From positions 36,871,976 to 36,935,975 of the forward strand of contig JAOWCC010000019.1 in the NCBI GenBank assembly GCA_030867875.1: 64,000 bases of DNA, written 5' to 3'. Below the pieces are notes generated by a model that was not told the origin of the DNA, made no database searches, and saw only the letters and a list, made by a program, of their open reading frames with translations. The stretch's first letter is position 1. Every line of letters begins with the position of its first letter. Below, piece by piece: positions 44,686 to 55,297 of this stretch. This stretch comes from Actinernus sp. WN-2022. Lineage: Eukaryota; Cnidaria; Anthozoa; Actiniaria; Actinernidae. The translations under genes and the position numbers were made by a program.

Positions 44686-46019
44686 CCGAGCCTGTAAATA
44701 TAAGACGCATTAGTCCGATACTAGAAACATTATTGCATCACATCTGGACATGCTGGAAAGACGATGTTGCGATATTATGCGAAGGGATGAATGGCTTCAA
44801 AGTCAGAGCTATAACAGGGATCGCTCGACTCTTTCACTATGGAGAAAAGCTCATTTGTTTCTTCGATTTTCACGAATTTTAAGGAGCTAAAATCCGCTCA
44901 AAACACCCTTCCCATTCACACTTGAAATCAAAAGCAAACACAAAATGAGCACTCAGTCGTTACAGTACCTTCTTTGATCTTTCCAACCACCAGGCTTTTT
45001 TGGCATAAAACACACCAAGCGACTGTGAACCGCGCTCTTCTTGTCACTGCATTTCTCTCCAGCACGTTCTCCTGTACCCACCCTCCAATTGCATGCTGGG
45101 TAATTGACAAAAATTCCACAAGGGGAACCCCTCCTCTCGGACTCCTGTACAGTTTTTTTTATATACAACCAAGAGCGGTGATTTGGACTCGAGCCGTTGC
45201 TTTAAAGTGACAAAAACACATCCTAATAGGTTGAGATGGGGTAAAGACTGCCAACTGCAGGATTTCAAGGATTTCATTGAATATTTTTTTCCTGTGTCTG
45301 AAAGCACAAACACAACAGGCAAACCATGTGAAATCCCCTCACAAAGCCTACTAGAAGCAAATCAAGTACTTGTCAGCCGTCCTCAGACTTAATGATGTCC
45401 TCAAGCTCTCTGACAGTGGCATTTTTCTCCAAAATTAGAGTGCATTTCATTGGAAACCCTACAAAAGTAGCGATACCTACCGTCGACGAGTACGTAGAAT
45501 TCTCCCGAACGGCATTGTGGGGAACAGTTTGAGCCCTCGGCTTAAAAAGTGAGCAGTATTTAACTACCCCGGGCTAGCCAAACTTGAACTGAGTGGGGAG
45601 GGCACTCAGGATTTCACCAATTGAGCGAGCTCACACACGATCGGGCGACAAAGAGTTAAATCTTTATTTAAAACAGTAATTCCAACATATTTCTTGTTTC
45701 ATTAGCTTTACAGTGACGTATAGGTTTGTATGGTTTCCTTTAAAGCGTAGCTGGTATATTTTTTAAAGTGAGGCACCCGCAAAGGTCTATAGTAACTTTA
45801 AGTGGAGGAAAAGTATCGAAAAGTAAATTTGGAGAGGATTTTGTGATTATTTTGCTACTTGTATTGATGTATATCTCAGACTGTGATACAAATGTAGTGT
45901 AAGGAAGGAGTGCACTATCAGGGGAGTAGTATAGGCATTTTTATGCATGTCATATATGCATATTTATTATACATTTGGAGTTGATATCCGTGTGATAAAG
46001 CCGTTAATAAAAACCATAT
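44686..46019. other. Unassigned DNA; includes second MITE-like copy at 45440-45660
   Basis: No gene recognised. 45000-45030 (AAACACACCAAGCGACTG) repeats a phrase at 26279-26298 where the copia element breaks off. The 45183-45392 ORF (GKDCQLQDFKDFIEYFF) has coding-like composition but no match I can name. Confidence 0.4.
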
Positions 46020-46048
46020 CAGTGAAGTGATACGATATCACTTCACTG
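46020..46048. repeat. 29-bp palindrome upstream of the DUF3504 fragment
   Basis: CAGTGAAGTGATA and TATCACTTCACTG flank a 3-nt centre. 'aataaaaac.atatc' occurs just left of it and again at about 46842-46855, so the two may mark ends of one element containing the ORF. Confidence 0.55.
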
Positions 46049-46189
46049 TACTATTGTCCAATCAAATCGCCCGATACATGATGCTCTTATCGAATCAGAA
46101 TGCTCGTTTTATTTGATGACGTCACATCGTCAAAAAGCGCGGGATTTTGTAGCTTGGTAGCTTTGCAAGTTTTTTACAGTTGAATGAAA

Positions 46190-46838
46190 ATGGCCGAATC
46201 AAATCCGCGGTTTGTTCTATTTTCTGAACAAGGCTTTTCTGATCCAAAAAGGTCTGAATGCTGAGCCAGAAGAATGTACTCCAGAAGAGTTGAATTTACG
46301 CTTGAAAGAGTTTATTCTTAGCGTACGAAAACAGGACGGAACAGATTACGAGCCCTCTTCTCTTCGCTCCACTGTAGCCAGTATTGAGAGGCATCTGAAG
46401 AAAAAGGAGTATGGGTACTCTGCACAGTCGGTCACTGAGCATGAGATTGATGAATTCTACAGAAAAGGACAGCTCGGAAATGGATCCCCAGAGGCTATGT
46501 TAAACACACTGTGGTTTAATAATACCCTTCACTTTGGAATGCGAGGAGGAATAGAACACCGAGATCTTTGTTGGGGAGATATTAAACTAAAAAAAGATGA
46601 AGGCCGTGAGCTTGAATATCTGGAATACACCGAACGGCAAACAAAGACAAGAACCGGCGAAAACCCTCGAAATATTCGCCAAGTACGGCCCAGAATGTAC
46701 GAAATCCCAAATAAAGAGAGATGTCCTGTTAAACTTTACGAAGAGTTTGCTCTGAAAAGGCCAGAGGATTGCAATACAGACAATTGCTCACTCACTCGCG
46801 GACTCGCTCGTTCGCGATATGATACGAAAACCTCGTGA
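46190..46838 (+). pseudogene. DUF3504/KIAA1958-like (Crypton-derived) protein fragment
   Basis: ATG 46190 opens a short frame (MAESNPRFVLFSEQG) that shifts near 46212 into an ORF reading CTPEELNLRLKEFILSVRKQ, YEPSSLRSTVASIERHL, SPEAMLNTLWFNNTLHFGMRG, EHRDLCWGDI, EYTERQTKTRTGE and RQVRPRMYEIP. This is the recombinase-like core of Crypton-derived proteins of the KIAA1958/ZMYM/QRICH1 type, including the GxRG-xxEHRDL arginine box. The linker between the SxIERHL and EIDEFY segments is shorter than usual, and the C-terminal half after NTDNCSL is replaced by unrelated sequence, so the catalytic end is missing. Confidence 0.7.
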
Positions 46839-47128
46839 ATAAAAACGATATCAAACTCTTAACATGTAATAATCTCTATGAACTGCATATGAAAAATATT
46901 TAATATGCCGACTGTGCTATTGATATATCAAGTGAAGGAAAGGAAAAAGGAAAGACCGGAAGGGTTTCTCGGTTGGACAGGACCGGTGAAGCTGCTTGGC
47001 TGAACGAGCTCTAATTGTTCCTCTTTGGGCAGTCATAGTCACATGATATTAGGTTTCAATATATAATTGTAGTCGTTCAGTTGAACACGTCGTACCTTCG
47101 ATCGGTCTCTTAGTCCTTTATTTTTACC

Positions 47129-47323
47129 ATGCATCGTCAAAGCAAGTGTCCTCGTTTCAAACGATTAAGGGTTGAATATGGTTTTGGTAAGCCGGGCAAG
47201 TATTGTCAAGGCCCCGATGACAAGGGTAACGGCGATGCCGCATCAACGGTCGGGCATCCCTCTGAGTCTTCAAGCAGTTCGACGCAGGCCGTGCTGAGCT
47301 CTCTTTCTGCCGCCGTAAATTAA
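47129..47323 (+). CDS. Small cysteine-containing ORF, transposon-like
   Basis: ATG 47129 begins MHRQSKCPRFKRLRVEYGFG then KPGKYCQGPDD and a Ser/Thr-rich tail to TAA at 47321. A related-looking continuation in another frame (MLAAVNDQIADAPVHVTLSE, 47392-47480) follows after stops. The C..RFKRLR..GKPGKYC arrangement suggests a short zinc-binding N-terminus of a transposon protein; the family is unsure. Confidence 0.35.
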   Translation: MHRQSKCPRFKRLRVEYGFGKPGKYCQGPDDKGNGDAASTVGHPSESSSSSTQAVLSSLSAAVN

Positions 47324-47825
47324 CTGTCTGTCGAATGTCCGTCATGAAGCAGTTCCATTTACAACTTAACCAACCTGCCACAGTCTATTCTATGCTGGCA
47401 GCTGTAAATGACCAGATCGCAGATGCCCCGGTCCACGTTACACTTTCAGAGTTGCGAGCAATGGAGGACTCACAGAGGCATTCAAAATGGACGTTCCCTG
47501 TCAGCATTCTTCTGTTGTTAGTCAAGACATTTGCTGCAATCGGGACTCTTTATCGAGATTTTATAACGTTAAGTTCAATTCTAGTTTTCAATCGAGACTT
47601 CCTTTTTCCGAGTTTTCATTTCTCGAAGCTCACTCGATGGTTTATGACTCAGAGCAGTCTAATTAATTATCTTAACTTTGTTATTATTTTGCAAATTAAT
47701 GTTTCTACTTGGATATAATTATTATCTCAGATTATGATCAATATTTAGAGTGAGGAATAATTTGTGATCACGCCGGACTGATGGAGCCAGCGCTTCAGAG
47801 TTAGCTGTGTACTCTCAAAATCAAA

Positions 47826-48137
47826 ATGGCGGAGCTCATTTTGTTAGTTCATGAGGCTGGAAACAAGTATATGCAATGATTGCAAGATAAACGTCTATCG
47901 CCAGCAATTGCCAGCGGTGTTCTAGAATTAAGTAGAGCAGTTGTGAAGAAGCATACCCTAAGTAATGACAAGGCGTTCAAGTTTCATTTGGCACAACCTG
48001 CTCGTATTTTGGCCCTAACAGTAGTACCATGGAATGGAGTGCTTACACAAGGAATGAAGCCAACGCCGTCCCAACAGTACATTGGACAGGCCTTGGACAG
48101 TACATTTCTCATGGAACATTCCTCTGGAAGTTTTTGA
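47826..48137 (+). pseudogene. Unrecognised ORF interrupted by TGA at 47877
   Basis: ATG 47826 reads MAELILLVHEAGNKYMQ, TGA, then in the same frame LQDKRLSPAIASGVLELS, KKHTLSNDKAFKFHLAQPAR and VVPWNGVLTQGMKPTPSQQY. One stop interrupts an otherwise sensible 100-residue frame. No domain is recognised. Confidence 0.35.
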
Positions 48138-48243
48138 TTCCTTTAAAGCAGTAGTTAACTGCTGAGGAGAACGGAGGAGTTCTGGTTAAATCTACGCGCT
48201 ATGTCGAAGAATTGTACTGTACATCCATACAGAGGAAAATATA

Positions 48244-48408
48244 ATGCGCCTGTTTGAAAGCTTGAGTAATAAGTACAGAAGGGTACTTGACAACGAGAAC
48301 ATTTTAAAGGTGCTACGGCAGGATGGGTTGTACAGCAAGATTGTGCTGAGTGACAGGTTTATTGCCTCGATTAAATACTCAAAAATATGTAGAAATGTTG
48401 AGGTTTAG
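48244..48408 (+). CDS. 54-residue ORF, hypothetical
   Basis: MRLFESLSNKYRRVLDNENI, KVLRQDGLYSKIVLSDRF to TAG. Composition looks coding; it may be a further piece of the 47826 relic. AATAAA follows at about 48621. Confidence 0.25.
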   Translation: MRLFESLSNKYRRVLDNENILKVLRQDGLYSKIVLSDRFIASIKYSKICRNVEV

Positions 48409-49207
48409 GGCCAGGTATGGCCATTTTTAATAAGCCATGGGGTGCCACAAAGCACTCTGGTCTAAACAAAATCACTATTGTATTGATGTCATGTACGTAG
48501 GTAAACAGCTGTAGTATTAGTACATTTCAAAACTATAAGCATGTAATAATGGTCTGTAGAGAAATAACTGTTGTTGTAATTGTCTCTTAGGTGCTGGCTG
48601 TATTAATTATCATGTCAATAAATTTTGAGCACTGAGTTGTTGCTGTTGTCTGAGTAAAGGGCATGTGTCGGTAAATAATACATACCCGTGTTGTTTATGT
48701 AAAGTGATTGCTCTTAGCCCATGAAAACACACTATACAAGTTAACAACGGTAGGGGGCGACCAACGTTTACAAAAGACCGCTTGATGAATTCATTTACGT
48801 AGGGAAAAATGTTGTACCTGTTGTTGCCACGAAGTATTAGAAGTTGATTGTTTCATCGTACCGTATTACGTAAGCATGTGTAAACATTATGTAATCGTAG
48901 TCAGCTCTAGTATTTCATTTGTCCCACATTGTTCTTGTGGATCACGTAACTGTTTGTTTAAAGTATATATTTATTCAAATTATAAGTTAGTTTCTTTTGT
49001 TTCGTTCGCTTTGTATTGTATTGTAAATTCGTCAATAAAATATAAATACATCCGTTGGTTCAAAACATTCTTATCGATTCACTGAAACAAACATAAATAA
49101 CAATGAATATAAACACGTAAACTACGTGAAGACGATCTAATGCGGTTTAACAGTTACAAATGAACATTCAAAACTCTATCTCGCTGAGATAGAAGAGCGG
49201 TATAATA
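48409..49207. other. Unassigned AT-rich DNA
   Basis: No gene or repeat recognised. Confidence 0.4.
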
Positions 49208-49477
49208 ATGAACTCCGAGACTGAAGAGGCGGCAGATGTGGTCAATGAAGTACAAACCAGACACGGGGAGTTTGAAGCAATGAAAGATAGTGTGCAACAG
49301 GTGAAAGCGTTACAGCAAAAGCATTCGCGTGGTGGACACGTGGGGAAACTAACCAGTTTGTATAACCAAGTGGAAATTCTGACAGGAGACGTCACTAACC
49401 TTCACGAAATTTTTTCCGCATTTTTAATATGCTCAAACCTTCCCAATTTGTATCTTATATATGACTTAAAACATTAG
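49208..49477 (+). CDS. Coiled-coil-like ORF, hypothetical
   Basis: ATG 49208 reads MNSETEEAADVVNEVQTRHG, FEAMKDSVQQVKALQQKH, LTSLYNQVEILTGDVTNLH, with heptad-like hydrophobics, before the composition changes at about residue 65. It may be an exon whose true 3' end is near 49410. Unrecognised. Confidence 0.35.
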   Translation: MNSETEEAADVVNEVQTRHGEFEAMKDSVQQVKALQQKHSRGGHVGKLTSLYNQVEILTGDVTNLHEIFSAFLICSNLPNLYLIYDLKH

Positions 49478-50076
49478 TAAATGCCTAAATCGTCCAAAGT
49501 TAACATCTGTATTCGGTGGGAAGAAGTAGGAAACGCCACTGTTTCACTGAATTTTAACGGGACCCGTGAAACAAACATAGCTGATCAAAGTCAGGCCCCG
49601 TAGCGTGTTGGTTTTTGTGGAGAGGGAATAGGGCATTAGGGTAATGTGGCATTGGGGAATAATACATTTTTTTTAATGTTGGACGCCTGTACCCAGACTA
49701 AAAATGGGTAAATAAACCGTAAGCTAAGTCGACTGAGTCGTCCAGGTCGTATAACTTGTAACCCTAATTCATTTCGGTCTGGGAATACCTTAATAATGCC
49801 CTATTCCCTAATACCTTTACTGGCTATTCCCTAATGTCCTATTCCCTATCTCCCATACAACATTAATTGAAATAGCTGTATCAATTAGGCAGTGATTAGG
49901 TAATGCTAATAACCAAAACCAATTTTGTTTCTTTTAGGGAAACGGTTTTATTTCCAAAGGTGTGGCTGGAAAGCGCCTTCAAAAAGAATGCACAACTCTG
50001 AGCAACACAAAACGTGTTCGACAATCTGTTCTCAAATGACTGTCTTCGATATCACTTCAATGAAAGCCCGACGTGA
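49478..50076. other. Unassigned DNA
   Basis: Contains a loose palindromic passage of 'attccctaat' and 'aatagggcattagggtaat' words (49625-49860). The ORF 49925-50161 has no motif. Confidence 0.35.
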
Positions 50077-51680
50077 ATGGTTGCCGAAAACGACCGGCCT
50101 ACGTTCAAGTACTCACACAGCGAGTGGAAAAATTCTACCAAACAAAGTGCAGTACTTGTGAGGTACAGTGAGGTACTTGTTACTCCTCGTGTCGCAGACG
50201 ACAAACGAAAAAAAACGCAGAAAACCAAACAAAGGAGGCTGTTTTCCAATGCACCAATGACAACGCCGACAGCCATAAAGCCCAGTGTACTCAGTGTACA
50301 CCCTGGTTCGAAAGGTAGAGCAGCACCAGCTTTTCGTATTAGTCGAAAACGACCAATTGAAGCAGACTCCAATAAAGCAACTAAACGAAGAAAGCTGACA
50401 ATGGCCGATGACACGATACCAGCTTCAACGATGCCTACTTCAAGCGCCCCACTGTACAACCGTCCACTACTGCCGGTTCAGACTCACATGTGAAACCAGA
50501 TTCACAAGCTCCAACAATGCCTACTTCAAAGCGACCCACTGCACAACCACCGTCTACTACTGCCGGTTCAGACTCACATTTGAAACCAGATTCAACAGCT
50601 TCAACAGTGCCTACTGCAAGGCGACCCACTGCACAACCGTCCACTACCACCGGTTCAGACTCACATCACGTCCTGTCAGCCAATGCCTCGCGTAAAGAAA
50701 TGGCACTGTGCAAGTTGCCTGTCGTTGACGGTACCTTCAAAGAAGGTGATATTCAAGTCGTCGATATTTCAAATAGTGCTTGTAAGCAATCCATTTGTCT
50801 TCTCGACCTTCTGGGTGCATAGTGGAAGAAGCGCAAAGACAGCTGCAACTGGCTGACCATGGAGTTTTCAACGAAGGCATGACTAATGTAGACTACCATC
50901 ATCCCAAACACTCGCCGTCAAGATTGGAAATCTAGGCATATTTGCCAGGGAACAGTTGAATATGTTGGCTAAGTTCGCAAACATGAATACGCTTCAAAGT
51001 AATTTCAATTCTGAGATCGTATGGATCAAGGAAAATAATGGTGAATTTTCCGAGTATGATCTCGATAACGTCATTAGGTATATGAGCGATTTTAATCTTC
51101 GACATGTTATATGTAAACCATAACAGCTTCCAAGTGGATGTGAAGTCCTTATCATACCTAGCCATGGAACATTTTATAGACGATTCCACTATTAATTACT
51201 TTCTCTCAAAGTACCGTACAAATGCAGAAAGGAAATAATCCGTTACATGTATCTGCCTTCCCACCTATGCCGTTATGTATCTACAATCAGGATGACTTAT
51301 TGAAGAACGTTTTAAGTTTTACTGATAGCTGCGATGGCACACAATTGAACTATTTACTTTTGTCGATAAATCTTGGTGGTTGTCACTGGGGCTTGATTGT
51401 TTTAGACTTTGCAAGAGCAACTTGTTACTTTGACGATGGTATGTATTGGCCCCAACCGCCACTGGCTTATGTCGCCAAACTCGTAACACGAATATTTCCG
51501 AAAGTAGCCATATTCCACGACCCAGTGCGGACCACCGTTACAAGGTACGCTAAGTTTGGCATGCCACAACAGCCAAAGATTGGCATTGTTGGGAGTGGAA
51601 GCTGTGGTGTTGGCCTCATTTTGGCTGGAAAGGAATTCGTCAATGATACAGACCGAAATAGATTGCCACAGATGACGTGA
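50077..51680 (+). pseudogene. Ulp1/C48-type cysteine protease gene, frameshifted
   Basis: The N-terminal part (50077-50450) is basic with KRKKTQKTKQRR. A frameshift within the first 90-bp repeat leads to frame 50490-50822 (repeats, then LPVVDGTFKEGDIQVVDIS). After stops, VDVKSLSYLAMEHFIDD and INYFLSK (about 51130-51210) and the frame 51222-51680 give the Ulp1 catalytic core: GGCHWGLIVLD (His), TCYFDDGMYW (Asp) and IGIVGSGSCGVGLILAGKEF (nucleophile Cys). Ulp1 enzymes cleave SUMO-type modifiers; copies carried by animal transposons are common. At least two frameshifts and several stops make this copy inactive. Confidence 0.65.
50405..50665 (+). repeat. ~90-bp coding tandem repeat, three units
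   Basis: Units encode about 30 residues each: SDSHVKPDSQAPTMPTSKRP then SDSHLKPDSTASTVPTARRP. The period is a multiple of three, as expected for selection on a coding repeat; the first unit has lost its frame. Confidence 0.75.
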
Positions 51681-52434
51681 AATTATGAGTAGATGGCATA
51701 TCATAGAAAAACACTTATGATAGATATTATCAAGGATGTGTGCCAGTAAGCACATAAACAAGGAATGAAATTTGCCTTTTGCAAGACACCGTCACGTGCG
51801 TCCCGTAAGGGAATTACATGACTTTTGTAATTTTGTAATGATTCTCTCATGTTCTCAAATGCCCATCGTGTTTTATGATAGTATAAAACATGGCTAAGGC
51901 TTCTTTATCTGTTAAATATTATTATTATCAAAATACAAGGCCATTTCAATTCTGGCAATTGCCATTTTCATCGATATATTTTCTTGTTGTTGAGATAAAG
52001 ATTCCGTAGTGCTTCAAAACTTTTGAAAATTACTTGCTAGCGATCGAGACTCTGGATTTGCACCTGAATGGTGTCTCGTGTCAGCGCAAAAATCTGATTG
52101 GTCTAAATGGATAGGATGAAGCAAGAGCCAATGAGATACAGGGCTGCAAATTTATTTTTGCAGTACAACCACGTAATTACATTCCTACGAAAGGTTCATT
52201 AAGGCTAACAAGCTACAACCAAAGAAGTGTAGTGAAACTTAATTTGATACTTGGCCATTCGAAAGAAATAAGTTAAATTTGATTTTTCCGTGTTGCGCGT
52301 TAGAGAAAAAAAACTGAAAACCTTCCTCGCAACCTATAGACTCGTTGAATAAATAGTTTTTCTACACAAACGTTATACGACGGCTCTGGACAGAATAACA
52401 TCCAGCCAAATGTTATTGAATGATTGTATCTTAT
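51681..52434. other. Unassigned DNA
   Basis: AT-rich, no gene recognised. Confidence 0.4.
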
Positions 52435-52653
52435 AGAGCGTATTTCGTATGAGTGGGACATACTACGGCATGTTAGTAGCCTTACCGTAACCATACTGTG
52501 CATGTAACCGTGCTGTACATACCGTAACTATGTCATTTGAATGGAACGGCAGAGAAAAAGACAATGGGAACCATTTCAACGTCACGGCATGCCGTGCTGT
52601 AACCGAGCTGTAGTCAGTGCAGTAGTTTGTCTCACTCATACGAAATCTGCCCT
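52435..52653. mobile_element. ~219-bp MITE with ~26-bp terminal inverted repeats
   Basis: ATTTCGTATGAGTGGGACA near the left end is matched by TGTCTCACTCATACGAAAT at the right. The interior has repeated 'cgtaacc' and 'catgccgtgctgt' words and no ORF. Confidence 0.7.
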
Positions 52654-53604
52654 AGTAGTGAATGTCCTCCGGTCAGTAATCTTTAATCGTACAATCATGC
52701 CAAGTTAATCAGGTAATGAAATTGCGCACAGAAGACTCTATTTACTTTTAATACGCCATTTTACCACGAGAAGATAAAATCTCCATGCTGTCATGTAATA
52801 TTCTGTTTTTATTGTTCACCAAGCTATAAATTGTTGGCTATTTTTATTGCACCTACAATACTGTAGCTTAATAATATTACAGAAAAATAACGGGATTACC
52901 TGTGCAAAAGTATGTGTATGTGCGGTAATAGCTGTACTGATGAAGGGAAGTCCCAATATCGATTTGGTTTCTAGATGTATACCCTAAAATTGCTGAAATG
53001 TGTTCCCAGTCAAAAAAAAATATCAAAAATAAATAATTACCATACAATGTAGTAAAGTCAAACGACTTCTCGTGTAATAACAAAACTGTTTTCAAAATAG
53101 AACACTATTGATCCAAAATTGTCAAAAGTTAGCGATTGAAGCCCCTACTGAAGTGATAGCGGTGTTCGGCCGTACCTTTTAGAGGTCGTCTCCGTCGCCC
53201 ACTTACCACTTACCACTTACGGGGTCCTTTGATAAAAGCTAATTATGCAACACAAGTCCGTACCTTTCATTTCTCAATAGTGTTTGAAATAGTTAGATGT
53301 GTTTTTACTGTACTTGTGATTAAACACAATTATTTTAACAGATGTTAAATGGTCGTACCTTTTAGTAGCCTCCTCAGCAGTCGTTTCCTGTTTCGGTCTC
53401 CAGTTTCCCTCACCACAAACGCCTGCTCAATGGAGCGCTACATTCCTTTCCCATTGTTCTTTGAAAAAATCTTTTAACCAATAAAATTTAAGCTATTGTC
53501 CTGGAGTGACCAATCAAAATGCAGGCTATATCGATGAAGTTTATGTTTCGTCAAGTAAAGGGTTTTTCCCGCGAAAGTACTTGACATGACAATACAATGT
53601 TTGT
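52654..53604. other. Unassigned DNA upstream of the zinc-cluster relic
   Basis: 'cgtaccttttag' occurs near 53174 and 53354, and ACTTACC is tandemly repeated near 53200-53218. No gene. Confidence 0.35.
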
Positions 53605-54635
53605 ATGGAAACTCCTCGAAAAATAGTAGATGCTGATAGCCAATGCTTTTTATGCTCAAGTATCCCGCCGATTAAGGAAAGGATAAAGTTTTTTGGGAAG
53701 TCGTCCGTTGATTTTAAAGGTTTGCTGAAATCGATTGAGATCGACGTGTCAACTTATCTCAACGCTTCGAGTTTATTTATCTGCAGTAGAATTTGTTACA
53801 AACGTTTATTGAAGCTTCAAAAACTTCAAAACGAGCTGAACAGCGTAAAGCAAACCTTGATAGAAGCATTCCCTAAAACACGAACTAAAAGATTGCGATC
53901 AAAAACTGACGAAGTCGATGCCTGCAGTTCCAACGAGTCAAGTGTCAAAATCAAAGGTCGTGAAATCGCTACGCTTTCAGAGCACATGTAGTACTACCAC
54001 TTATACTTCTTCGACTACTTGTTCTTTGCTGGATCAAGCACCAACTTCAAATACATTGAGAAGAGATGGCGATGTTTTAAGTAGCCAGGAAGCTACATTT
54101 ATTCCTCCTCCAAAATCATTGCCCGTGTTATTGAACTTAACGTCAACTCCAATCGGAATTCCCAGACCTGTGAGCTCAAGAGTCAATCCAGCGTCATCTG
54201 TCAAACTATCTGTTCACTATGATTCAAAGACTGTAAACTGTAAACAAGGAGTATGAATTACTTGGAAAAGCGCTAGCTCACGGCCCTCCACAGAGGATTG
54301 CAAAAGCGATACTCAAGTGCCTTAATCTCAAGAAACTTGTGATTGAGAAGGTTCTTCGCCTTGTTTGTAGGGAAGCTTCCGATCTGTGTTCAATGAAAAC
54401 ACCCTCATTATTAAGAAAGACAGGAAAATCAGACATTGTGAATTTTAGTTTCCAATCATTGTGTGAGGAATGGAAGATGAAAGCGCCGATTTTTTATGCG
54501 TTTTTAATGGCAGTAGCTGGCTCTAAGATTGCAACATGGCTACCAAGCGTTGTTTTGCTTAGTCGTATAATCATTCTGAAGTTGTTGGTCGTTCTGCAGT
54601 ATACTTGCTTGATACCGACAAAACAACTATTTTAA
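53605..54635 (+). pseudogene. Zinc-cluster/DUF6589-like transposon protein, N-terminal part, frameshifted
   Basis: ATG 53605 reads METPRKIVDADSQCFLCSS, ERIKFFGKSSVDFKGLL, NASSLFICSRICYKRLLKL (C-x2-C ... C-x3-C metal site), then a basic linker. The frame changes at about 53920-53990 into a Ser/Thr-rich linker (53918-54256). It changes again at about 54240, where a 7-nt duplication (CTGTAAACTGTAAA) disrupts DSKTVN-KEYELLGKALAHGP. The last frame (to 54635) has RIAKAILKCLNLKK, LRLVCREASDLCSMKTPSLL and EWKMKAPIFYAFLMAVA. This order fits proteins with a C-terminal DUF6589 domain, which is not present here. Confidence 0.5.
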
Positions 54636-54850
54636 CTTTATCTGGTCTGACAACAATATGAAGCTTTATCTGCAGGTGTCAACCACTCAAATTACTGTAT
54701 CAATTTTTAGAGCCTCTCCCTTTCCGCCGCTAAGCGTAATAGGAATAACGTGTCATTGTCTACAAGCACGCAACGCCGGGCACACACAACGGGACACACA
54801 AGAAGAAATCCAAACACCTTACCATAATGGACTCGTTTGTTTTGTTTCAG

Positions 54851-54949
54851 ATAACAACATGGTTCAACAATCAACGCAGAAAAGAGAAGAGCGGCTCATA
54901 CAAACCTGGGCAACACCAAACTGCCGGGCAGAAAGACCAAAGTGACTAG
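54851..54949 (+). CDS. Terminal exon ending a homeodomain-like recognition helix
   Basis: Acceptor TTTGTTTTGTTTCAG is followed by 32 codons reading ITTWFNNQRRKEKSGSYKPG and a short tail to TAG. W-F-x-N-x-R-R-[KR] is the recognition-helix signature of homeodomains, and introns at this position of the homeobox occur in several classes. No upstream homeobox exon was found within the preceding 200 bp. It could be a stray exon, part of a transposon gene, or chance. Confidence 0.35.
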   Translation: MTTWFNNQRRKEKSGSYKPGQHQTAGQKDQSD

Positions 54950-55297
54950 GCCAGGTCCGGTTTCAAACTTCTCACGCTACCCCTACCATGCCGAATCTTC
55001 ACTAACAACACGATAATTTTTCAATTTTACAATCGATTTATTACAATTATAAAAATAAAATATGACATACATGATACTTTTTTTTTGTACAAGAAATCCA
55101 GGGAAGAGTTTAATTCGGTTTGATTAACAAACACTATACGTAATTATTGTTTTCTTTCAAACCCGTTCAAATCATTTGTTAAGGTTATAGTCATAGTTAT
55201 ACATGTAGTTATACCCGGAGTTATAGTTAAACTTATAGTAATGAAACGGGAATAGTACGTAAACCATAGCCAGTAAACACGTTCTCTTGCCCTTGCT

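Noticed and set aside
49600..49870. Possible TIR element from repeated 'attccctaat' and 'attagggaat'-like words
   Set aside because: The words are short, scattered and not arranged as two clear terminal arms.
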